This document shows, piece by piece, positions 32,817 to 39,008 of a stretch of 39,008 nt of DNA. Where the stretch lies: assembly GCA_015057605.1 (NCBI GenBank), contig SVDX01000024.1:1-39008 (forward strand), read 5' to 3'. The notes beneath the pieces were generated by a model. The model was given only the letters and a program-made list of their open reading frames with translations. It was not told the DNA's origin and made no database searches. The number at the start of each line of letters is the position of its first letter. Positions within the stretch are counted from its first letter, which is position 1. The DNA is from Lachnospira sp. Its GTDB lineage: Bacteria > Bacillota > Clostridia > Lachnospirales > Lachnospiraceae. Position numbers and translations under genes: made by a program.

Positions 32817-32984
32817 ATGTCATGGATAATTGAAAATATGGGTACAATAATAGTAGCACTCATCGTTGTAGCAATAGTTGCGACAGTTATAACAATTATG
32901 ATAAAGGACAAAAAAGCAGGAAAATCTTCCTGTGGCTCCAATTGCGCAAGTTGCCCAATGAGTGGGAAATGCCATAGTAAATAA
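32817..32984 (+). CDS. FeoB-associated Cys-rich membrane protein
   Basis: This 55-residue protein has one membrane helix (about residues 8-29) and a short cytoplasmic tail with four cysteines (C39, C43, C46, C52, in CGSNCASCP and GKC). That is the pattern of the small Cys-rich protein (Pfam FeoB_associated, FeoC-like) that follows feoB in clostridia. The ATG at 32817 has GGAG (32806-32809) upstream and lies 28 bp after feoB. It likely assists or regulates FeoB through a bound metal or cluster; that role is inferred. A terminator follows. Confidence 0.9.
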   Translation: MSWIIENMGTIIVALIVVAIVATVITIMIKDKKAGKSSCGSNCASCPMSGKCHSK

Positions 32985-33000
32985 AATAGATTAATATATG

Positions 33001-33030
33001 GAGTAGCCAAATGGTTACTCTATATATTTT
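33001..33030 (+). terminator. Terminator after the feoB block
   Basis: GAGTAGCC (33001-33008) pairs with GGTTACTC (33013-33020), loop AAAT, one G-T pair, with the AT-rich tail TATATATTTT. Confidence 0.65.
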
Positions 33031-33038
33031 ACACTTGG

Positions 33039-33054
33039 GTTAGTTTAAACTAAC
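33039..33054. promoter_or_regulatory. Feo operator 4, GTTAG-N6-CTAAC
   Basis: GTTAGTTTAAACTAAC is a perfect 16-bp palindrome, 24 bp before the DUF2325 start codon. It is the best-conserved of the four sites. Confidence 0.75.
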
Positions 33055-33078
33055 TTGTAAAAACAGAAAGGAGTAATT

Positions 33079-33360
33079 ATGAGTGTAGTAATACTTGGTG
33101 GAAATGAAAGAATGGTTAGAAATTACAAAGATTTGTGTAAAGAATACAAATGCGATGCAAAAATATTTACAGAAATGACTACGAGCCTTAGAAAACAAAT
33201 TGGAAATCCAGATTTGCTTGTGCTTTTTACAAGTACAATGTCGCATAAAATGGTTCGTGTCGCTCTTGATGAAGTAGATGGAAGAGAGGTTAAAATTGCA
33301 AGAAGTCATACAAGCTCAATGGCAGCTTTAAGACGAATTTTAGCAGAAAATGTAGCATAA
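33079..33360 (+). CDS. DUF2325 domain protein in the iron locus
   Basis: A 93-residue cytoplasmic protein composed of one DUF2325 domain: MSVVILGGNERMVRNYKDLCKEY (Rossmann-like first strand and helix), PDLLVLFTSTMSHKMVRVALDE, and ARSHTSSMAALRRIL. The conserved N-E-R-M and S-H-T-S-S elements match the family, whose function is unknown. The ribosome site AAAGGA (33067-33072) precedes the ATG. A perfect copy of the feo operator lies just upstream, so the gene is probably iron-regulated with feoAB. Confidence 0.88.
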   Translation: MSVVILGGNERMVRNYKDLCKEYKCDAKIFTEMTTSLRKQIGNPDLLVLFTSTMSHKMVRVALDEVDGREVKIARSHTSSMAALRRILAENVA

Positions 33361-33391
33361 TATGAAAAATGTGTGAAATTCAAAATTTTCA

Positions 33392-33419
33392 TTGCGTATT
33401 TATCATTTTATGGTAAAAT
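33392..33419 (+). promoter_or_regulatory. Candidate promoter of the ABC transporter gene
   Basis: TTGCGT (33392-33397), a 16-bp spacer and TAAAAT (33414-33419), 41 bp before the chosen start. Confidence 0.5.
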
Positions 33420-33459
33420 GTACCTTATAATTCAAAAAGAATGGAGAATGCATAATAAT

Positions 33460-36147
33460 ATGTTGCAAATTAAAGGTATAAGTAAAACATACAAAACTGG
33501 CGATATGGTTCAAAAGGCCTTGAATAATGTAAGTCTTAACCTAAGAGATAATGAGTTTGTTGCAATATTAGGACCAAGTGGTTCAGGTAAGACAACATTA
33601 CTTAATATCATCGGTGGACTTGACAGATATGAGGGCGGAGACCTTATCATCAATTCTATTTCAACAAAGAAATATACAGATAGAGATTGGGATTCGTATA
33701 GAAATCATACTATCGGCTTCGTATTCCAAAGCTATAATTTGATCCCTCATCAGACTATTTTATCAAATGTAGAGCTTGCACTTACTATTTCTGGCGTATC
33801 TAAGGCAGAAAGAAAGGAACGTGCGAAGAAAGCATTAGAGCAGGTTGGTTTAGGTGAACACATTCATAAGAAACCAAACCAGATGTCTGGTGGACAGATG
33901 CAGCGTGTTGCTATTGCAAGAGCGTTAGTTAACAATCCTGATGTACTTTTGGCTGATGAACCTACAGGAGCACTTGATACAGAAACAAGTATTCAGGTTA
34001 TGGAGCTTTTAAAGGAAGTTGCTAAGGATAAGCTTGTAGTTATGGTTACACACAATCCTGAATTAGCAGAACAGTATGCGACCAGAATTGTAAGACTCAC
34101 AGATGGTAACATTATTAGCGATACAGAACCATTTGAAATAAATGAGGATGAAGTTGCTCCGGCAGAGCATAAGAATATGGGTAAGTCAGTTATGTCTTTC
34201 TTTACTTCACTTTCATTAAGCTTTAACAATTTAAAGACTAAGAAGGCAAGAACATTCTTAACTGCATTTGCTGGTTCAATAGGTATTATTGGTATTGCTC
34301 TTATATTATCATTGTCAAATGGTGTTAATAATTATATTGAAAAGATTCAAAAGGATACTATGACCTCATATCCTATTCTTATTGAAGCAAAGACGTTTGA
34401 TTTAAGTAGCTTCTTGGGTACAACCATTGAGAATAGTGAAACATGGGAGAATATGACCAACAGAGAACTTGATAAGGTTTATGTGGATAATAGTGAGTTT
34501 GAGATGGTTTCAAGCATCACAACAAGTATTACAGAGAATAACCTTACAGACTTTAAAAAATATTTAGATAACCCTGACAGCAAGATTCATAAATACATTG
34601 GCGAGAATGGAATTATTTATTCGTATGCTATTAAGTATAGTGTATTTTCTTATGACCCAGAGGGCGTATTAGTTAATACTGATGGTACATCACTTACAGA
34701 TACGAATATGATGGGTATGGCAGGTACAATGGCCGAGGATATGATTATGACTGGCCTTGAAGAGCTTTTGCCAGGCAAGAATGGTCAATTAATTAACCCT
34801 GCTGTTACAAAGGGCTATGATGTAATTCATGGTTCATGGCCAGATGAATACAACGAAATAGTATTAGTTGTAGGCAAATACAATCAGATTTCTGCGGCTA
34901 CTTTATATAAGCTTGGTGTATTACCAGCATCTGAATATAAAGAGATTATGGCTAAAATCATGCGCGGTGAAGAAGTGGAATTCAAGGAACGCGATTGGTC
35001 ATATGAGGAAATGCTTAACAAGACATTTTATATGATTCCTAACTGTGATAAATATTTCAAAAATGAGAATGGAACATATACTCCTGCAGAAGATATTTCT
35101 GATATGAAGAAGCTTCTTAACAATGCAATTGAGTTAAAGATTAGTGGTATTGTCAGAGCAAATGATGATGCTGATATCACAATTATGAATTCGTTAGCAT
35201 ATACAAGAGCACTTACAGATTATGTAATTGAGCACACTAACAATAGCGAAATTGTTAAGGCTCAGATGGCTAATGATAAGATTAATGTTATAAGCGGTGT
35301 TAAATTTGCACCGGCAGATGATGCAACAAAGATTGCTGACACAAAGATATTCCTTCAAAGTTTAGGCGTTTCAGACAAGGCTAAAATGTTTGAAAGTATG
35401 ATGGCAGGCTACGGTCAGGGAGATCAGTTTGCTAATATGACAGAAACAGAGTTAGCTCTTATGTTTGATCAGTTTATGGCAACAGCAACAGATGAAATGT
35501 TCCTTATGCTTTACAACACATACATTTCAGCAGGAAGCTATGAAGACAATATCGAAAAATTTGGTGTAATAAGCTACGATGCGCCAACTTCAATATCTAT
35601 CTATGTAGATACATTTGAAGATAAGGAATTTGTAGCAGATTGTATCGCAGAGTACAATAAGACAGTATCTGAAGAGAATAAAATTAACTACACAGATTAT
35701 ATTGCAATTTTACTTTCATCAGTTACAACAATCATTGATGTTATTTCATATGTACTTATTGCATTCGTATCAGTATCATTGGTTGTTTCATCAATTATGA
35801 TTGGTATTATTACTTACATTTCAGTACTTGAAAGAACTAAAGAAATTGGTATTCTTCGTGCTATTGGTGCTTCTAAGAAGAATATTTCACAGGTATTCAA
35901 TGCGGAAACATTTATTATTGGTCTTTTCTCAGGTATACTTGGTATAGCTGTTACATGGCTTGTAATTATTCCTGCAAACATGATTATTCATAGCCTTGCC
36001 GGAACTAATGATGTAAGTGCTGCATTACCTTTAGGCGCAGCAATTATACTTGTTATTTTAAGTGTTGTACTTACACTTATCGGTGGATTTATACCTGCTA
36101 AGAAGGCAGCAAAGAAGGATCCTGTAACTGCACTTAGAACAGAGTAG
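33460..36147 (+). CDS. MacB-type ABC transporter, fused ATPase and FtsX-like permease
   Basis: This 895-residue protein joins an ABC ATPase to its permease. Residues 1-225 have Walker A (G38-P-S-G-S-G-K44-T), signature S143-G-G-Q, and Walker B LLAD166-E167. A membrane helix near 265-290 ([19 protein letters not shown]) precedes an unusually large extracytoplasmic domain of ~450 residues. Three C-terminal helices (about 750-890) have the FtsX motif [19 protein letters not shown]. Type VII (MacB) exporters of this shape move lipoproteins, peptides or antibiotics, or transmit force to cell-wall enzymes. The start at 33460 is supported by GGAGA about 12 bp upstream; it is not certain. The substrate is unknown. 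Confidence 0.92.
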   Translation: MLQIKGISKTYKTGDMVQKALNNVSLNLRDNEFVAILGPSGSGKTTLLNIIGGLDRYEGGDLIINSISTKKYTDRDWDSYRNHTIGFVFQSYNLIPHQTILSNVELALTISGVSKAERKERAKKALEQVGLGEHIHKKPNQMSGGQMQRVAIARALVNNPDVLLADEPTGALDTETSIQVMELLKEVAKDKLVVMVTHNPELAEQYATRIVRLTDGNIISDTEPFEINEDEVAPAEHKNMGKSVMSFFTSLSLSFNNLKTKKARTFLTAFAGSIGIIGIALILSLSNGVNNYIEKIQKDTMTSYPILIEAKTFDLSSFLGTTIENSETWENMTNRELDKVYVDNSEFEMVSSITTSITENNLTDFKKYLDNPDSKIHKYIGENGIIYSYAIKYSVFSYDPEGVLVNTDGTSLTDTNMMGMAGTMAEDMIMTGLEELLPGKNGQLINPAVTKGYDVIHGSWPDEYNEIVLVVGKYNQISAATLYKLGVLPASEYKEIMAKIMRGEEVEFKERDWSYEEMLNKTFYMIPNCDKYFKNENGTYTPAEDISDMKKLLNNAIELKISGIVRANDDADITIMNSLAYTRALTDYVIEHTNNSEIVKAQMANDKINVISGVKFAPADDATKIADTKIFLQSLGVSDKAKMFESMMAGYGQGDQFANMTETELALMFDQFMATATDEMFLMLYNTYISAGSYEDNIEKFGVISYDAPTSISIYVDTFEDKEFVADCIAEYNKTVSEENKINYTDYIAILLSSVTTIIDVISYVLIAFVSVSLVVSSIMIGIITYISVLERTKEIGILRAIGASKKNISQVFNAETFIIGLFSGILGIAVTWLVIIPANMIIHSLAGTNDVSAALPLGAAIILVILSVVLTLIGGFIPAKKAAKKDPVTALRTE

Positions 36148-36164
36148 TATATTTGAAAGAAGTA

Positions 36165-36173
36165 TGGTATAAT
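36165..36173 (+). promoter_or_regulatory. Extended -10 promoter of the zinc-ribbon operon
   Basis: TGGTATAAT: a consensus TATAAT (36168-36173) with the TG extension and no clear -35 box. Confidence 0.5.
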
Positions 36174-36207
36174 AGTACATTATTGGTGTTTAGGAGTGAA
36201 AACTAAA

Positions 36208-36936
36208 ATGTACTGTAAGAATTGTGGAGCACAGATAGAAGATAATGTTTTGCAATGTCCATACTGCGACTTTGAAAATGAAAAGGTAGCGCAAAAAGAA
36301 CAGGATGCGCATATAGAATATTACGATAATAAAACTAAGAAATTAAAACAACTTCCAGACAAAATAGTAAATAAGACAACTAAGTACCTGCTTATGGCAG
36401 CAGGTGCTGTGTTTGTCCTATTTATTATTGCACTGGTGGTTGTTTTTATTGTTTCTTCAATTAAGTCAAAAACAGACCTTCCAATGCAAGAAAAGCATTT
36501 AAAAAAGCTTGAAGAATACTATGTGTCAGGTCAGTATGATAAGTTGGGAGAATACTTAGACGAAAAGGATTTGCATGGAGGAAGCTATCAAAAATATACG
36601 GTAGCAGATAATTTATACTATTTTATGGAATTGGAAATAAATTCCTTAAAACAAAATTATGAGTATGCTGTCAAAATTGATATTGATGAAACATATTTAG
36701 CATCAAACTTAGAAGAAATATTTAAAAATATGATAAAAATAGAAGGCTTAAGAGATGATGGCTTTAAATACGGCGAGGAAGCTGTAGCAGTTTATGTTGA
36801 AAATGAGTATAAGAATGCATTAAAAACTTATGCATTTTTAACAGAAGAAGAGATTGAGGCTGTGACTTTAGATTACATTGATTATGATTACAAAGAGCTT
36901 GCAAGGCTTGTAAAGACAAGAATGGAGACAAGATAA
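36208..36936 (+). CDS. Zinc-ribbon membrane protein, paralogue 1
   Basis: The 242-residue protein starts with a four-Cys zinc ribbon (MYCKNCGAQ...CPYC), a ~45-residue charged linker, one membrane helix (about residues 58-81) and a ~160-residue extracytoplasmic helical domain. That domain begins with the motif LEEYYVSGQYDKLGEYL, shared in form with the next two proteins. The ATG at 36208 has AGGAG (36192-36196) upstream; a GTG at 36196 overlaps that site. The next gene starts in the stop codon (TAATG). The family is not recognised beyond the zinc ribbon. Confidence 0.85.
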   Translation: MYCKNCGAQIEDNVLQCPYCDFENEKVAQKEQDAHIEYYDNKTKKLKQLPDKIVNKTTKYLLMAAGAVFVLFIIALVVVFIVSSIKSKTDLPMQEKHLKKLEEYYVSGQYDKLGEYLDEKDLHGGSYQKYTVADNLYYFMELEINSLKQNYEYAVKIDIDETYLASNLEEIFKNMIKIEGLRDDGFKYGEEAVAVYVENEYKNALKTYAFLTEEEIEAVTLDYIDYDYKELARLVKTRMETR

Positions 36937-37682
36937 TGAAATGTAAAAATTGTGGTGCTAATTATAAAACCAGAGAATTAAAATGTCCCTACTGTAATAC
37001 TGAGAATCTGATAGGTAAAATATGGATGGTAGAGCGAGGTGCGGCAGAACTTGAATATGAAAAAACAAGAAAAGAATTAGGAAAGAAACTGTCTACTTAT
37101 ACCATTAACCGTATACTTAACAGAACTTTGCTAATATTTGCACTTGCCTGCTTTTTGGCAACAGTTATGGTTATTGGCGTTATTTTTGTACAGGCAATGT
37201 CTATGGGAATGAAGGAAGTAAGAGATACTAGGAAGACAATAAAAAGATTTGAAAAGCTTTATGAAGAAGGACGTTATAGCGAGCTTACAAAGGAAGTTAT
37301 GGACTCAAATATTGGTGATGACGAGATATATACATATAAGCAGGTTGCTTTAATGACCTACGATTATGATGAGTATCTTAATAATAAATACATATATTAT
37401 GGCATGAGTACCGAAGAAAAGTTGGAGGATGATTTTTACTTAGAGTATGCCATAAAACATAGTGTAAATGTATATAAAATGGATTATAACAATTATAAAG
37501 AACTTAACACTAAAAATCAGGCGCTATATGATATGTATTCTAAGGAAATATTGTCATTTTGGAAGTACACGCTTAAATTTACAGATGAAGATATTGAATT
37601 TATGAAAAAGGAATCATATCTTAGCTCGGATGATTTAAAAGGACTTATAAAAAAGGCAAAGGAGGCGACATGCAATGATTAA
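36936..37682 (+). CDS. Zinc-ribbon membrane protein, paralogue 2
   Basis: A 248-residue protein with the same layout as its upstream neighbour: zinc ribbon MKCKNCGAN...CPYC (residues 1-22), a charged linker, one helix (about 68-91) and an extracytoplasmic domain starting FEKLYEEGRYSELTKEV. It starts in the stop codon of the previous gene, with GGAGA upstream, and overlaps the next gene by 8 bp. The shared order, and the matching E-x-G-x-Y-x-x-L core, point to gene duplication followed by strong divergence. Confidence 0.85.
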   Translation: MKCKNCGANYKTRELKCPYCNTENLIGKIWMVERGAAELEYEKTRKELGKKLSTYTINRILNRTLLIFALACFLATVMVIGVIFVQAMSMGMKEVRDTRKTIKRFEKLYEEGRYSELTKEVMDSNIGDDEIYTYKQVALMTYDYDEYLNNKYIYYGMSTEEKLEDDFYLEYAIKHSVNVYKMDYNNYKELNTKNQALYDMYSKEILSFWKYTLKFTDEDIEFMKKESYLSSDDLKGLIKKAKEATCND

Positions 37683-38070
37683 AAATTTGCTAAAAATAGC
37701 AGGCATTTTTATGTGCGCACTTTACCTTTATACTCTTGGTGCAGTGTTGATAGAAGGTATAATAGATGCAACTAATTCTGATAATAAGGCAGATTTGGTA
37801 AATGCCTGTGATAGCTATTATTATGATGGCGAATACGGTAGGTTAAGAGATTACTTGATATTGTATGATGCATTTGATAAAGAATTTGATAAGTACTGGG
37901 AAATAGTAGACGGCTATGCGGATTATATACAGTACGAGCAATGGAAGGTTACAGAAGGTGCAGATGAAATGGTTGAAGACTATGAGAAAAAGATAAGAGA
38001 CAATTACAAAAATTGTCAATTTGAAACCAATAAAAGAATCTTAGAAAAATATTATGAGGCGATAGAATAG
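37675..38070 (+). CDS. Small membrane protein, paralogue 3 lacking the zinc ribbon
   Basis: This 131-residue protein has an N-terminal membrane helix (about residues 7-29) and then CDSYYYDGEYGRLRDYL, the same short motif as in the two preceding proteins, with a helical acidic C-terminal part. It has no zinc ribbon. The strong AAAGGAGG (37658-37665) lies 9 bp before the ATG, and the gene overlaps its neighbour by 8 bp. It looks like a shortened member of the trio. Function unknown. Confidence 0.8.
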   Translation: MIKNLLKIAGIFMCALYLYTLGAVLIEGIIDATNSDNKADLVNACDSYYYDGEYGRLRDYLILYDAFDKEFDKYWEIVDGYADYIQYEQWKVTEGADEMVEDYEKKIRDNYKNCQFETNKRILEKYYEAIE

Positions 38071-38138
38071 GGAATTGGCTTGATAAAATGAAAGTAAAGT
38101 GCTATCATTATTATATAATATTTACTTAGGAGGTACTT

Positions 38139-38846
38139 ATGGAAAACATAAGAAAATATGTTGCTGAATTCATTGGAACAGCAGTATTAGTAACACTTGG
38201 TTGTGGTACAGCTATGCTTGTAGGTTGTAGCTCAGCGCTTGGCGGTGGTTATGTATTAACAGCATTTGCATTTGGCCTTGTTATTGTGGGTATGGCATAT
38301 TGCATTGGTAATATTTCGGGATGCCACATTAATCCTGCAGTTTCATTAGGCGTGCTTATAAGTGGCGGTATGAATGTAAAGGATTTCGTTTGCTATGTCA
38401 TTTCGCAGGTGCTTGGTGCATTTGCAGGAGCAGGTCTTTTGGCACTAATCTTTAATCTTGGCGCAGTTGTTGATATGACAGGTGGCTATGGCTCAAATGG
38501 CCTTGCAGGCGTTAATGGAAGCTCTGTAGCTGGTTTAATTGTTGAAATAGTTCTTACATTTGTGTTTGTATTAACTATTATTGGCGTTACATCAAAGGAA
38601 GCGGGTCATGGCTCATTTGCAGGTATTGTAATTGGTTTTACATTAACATTAGTACATATCTTGGGCATTGGCTTAACAGGTACATCAGTAAATCCTGCAA
38701 GAAGTATTGGACCAGCAATTGTTGCAGCAATCAGTGGCAACGCAGATCCAATCAAATGCGTATGGGTATTCATCGTGGGACCTTTAGTAGGTGCGGCATT
38801 AGCAGCACTTGTTTACAAGTTCCTTGCAGCAAAGAAAGCAGAATAA
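38139..38846 (+). CDS. aqpZ: Aquaporin Z-type water channel
   Basis: A 235-residue MIP protein with six helices and two complete motifs, N65-P-A-V and N185-P-A-R188. Aligned by eye with AqpZ of E. coli, the aromatic/Arg filter is F45, H173, T182 and R188, the classical water-selective set. It is a single-module protein, unlike the four-module protein at 5248-8355, and shares with it the opening K-Y-x-x-E-F-x-G-T-A. The ribosome site AGGAGG precedes the ATG, with a TATAAT (38114-38119) upstream but no clear -35. A strong terminator follows, so it is probably monocistronic. Confidence 0.95.
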   Translation: MENIRKYVAEFIGTAVLVTLGCGTAMLVGCSSALGGGYVLTAFAFGLVIVGMAYCIGNISGCHINPAVSLGVLISGGMNVKDFVCYVISQVLGAFAGAGLLALIFNLGAVVDMTGGYGSNGLAGVNGSSVAGLIVEIVLTFVFVLTIIGVTSKEAGHGSFAGIVIGFTLTLVHILGIGLTGTSVNPARSIGPAIVAAISGNADPIKCVWVFIVGPLVGAALAALVYKFLAAKKAE

Positions 38847-38860
38847 GAATATATATCAAG

Positions 38861-38891
38861 AGAAGCTCTTACAGGGGCTTCTTTTTGTTTT
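38861..38891 (+). terminator. Rho-independent terminator of aqpZ
   Basis: AGAAGCTC (38861-38868) pairs with GGGCTTCT (38875-38882), one G-T pair, followed by TTTT and GTTTTT. Confidence 0.85.
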
Positions 38892-38914
38892 TAATATAAA
38901 AAGGAGGTTTACAA

Positions 38915-39008
38915 ATGAAGGGATTAAAGGAAAAGAATATAAAAACTATAGTGATAGTAGGTTTAGTTGTAGTATTCATAATAGACACAATTATAGCAGG
39001 AATAGTTA
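38915..39008 (+). CDS. N-terminus of a membrane or secreted protein, 3' truncated
   Basis: The ATG at 38915 follows AAGGAGG (38901-38907). Only 31 residues are visible before the window ends: a short basic segment (MKGLKEKNIK) and a hydrophobic stretch (TIVIVGLVVVFIIDTIIAGI), i.e. a signal anchor or signal peptide. The family cannot be told. Confidence 0.65.
   Translation, partial: MKGLKEKNIKTIVIVGLVVVFIIDTIIAGIV

Overview
The window is an AT-rich chromosomal stretch from a spore-forming Firmicute, most likely a Lachnospiraceae member (class Clostridia). The reasons are a clear spoIIID, a long Alu-domain SRP RNA, the dnaX-ybaB-recR block downstream of that RNA, AGGAGG-type ribosome sites with many GTG and TTG starts, and several families common in gut Clostridia (C_GCAxxG_C_C, DUF2325, FeoB-associated Cys-rich protein, a DUF6128-like protein). 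Nearly everything is on the + strand. There are no rRNA or tRNA genes, insertion sequences, CRISPR arrays or prophage genes.

Layout. 1-4712: tatD (5' truncated), rsmA, a DUF6128-like protein, a minus-strand GNAT acetyltransferase, tadA and an O-antigen-ligase-like membrane protein. 4721-5093: SRP RNA with its own strong promoter and terminator. 5194-8391: a transcription unit for a 1035-residue membrane protein made of four tandem aquaporin (MIP) modules, placed between the SRP RNA and dnaX. 8387-8524: a structured, non-coding palindromic region. 8557-11177: dnaX-ybaB-recR. 11197-17809: a JetA-JetB-JetC (Wadjet / MukBEF-like SMC) operon without a recognisable jetD, followed at 17862-20309 by a TPR/acidic/P-loop-like protein. 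20333-22321: transketolase. 22394-29985: GNAT, acyl-ACP thioesterase, spoIIID, Na+:alanine symporter, Mrp ATPase, C_GCAxxG protein, S8 peptidase, phosphodiester glycosidase and a small membrane protein. 29995-33360: a ferrous-iron locus (feoA, feoB, Cys-rich FeoB partner, DUF2325) punctuated by four copies of GTTAG-N6-CTAA(C/T). 33392-36147: MacB-type ABC ATPase-permease. 36208-38070: three overlapping small membrane-protein genes, two with zinc ribbons. 38139-38846: a conventional AqpZ-type aquaporin. 38915-end: start of an unrecognised membrane protein.

How the genes fit together. SRP RNA, dnaX, ybaB and recR are housekeeping genes for protein targeting, replication and repair. jetABC encodes an SMC complex for DNA handling; without JetD it may act more like a MukBEF/Mks condensin than a plasmid-cleaving Wadjet. 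The feo genes appear to be under one dimeric, probably DtxR-type regulator. The most unusual item is the four-module aquaporin-like protein: MIP channels normally assemble as tetramers of separate chains, and here four diverged modules are joined in one chain. All statements come from reading the sequence and from knowledge of the families; no database search was run.
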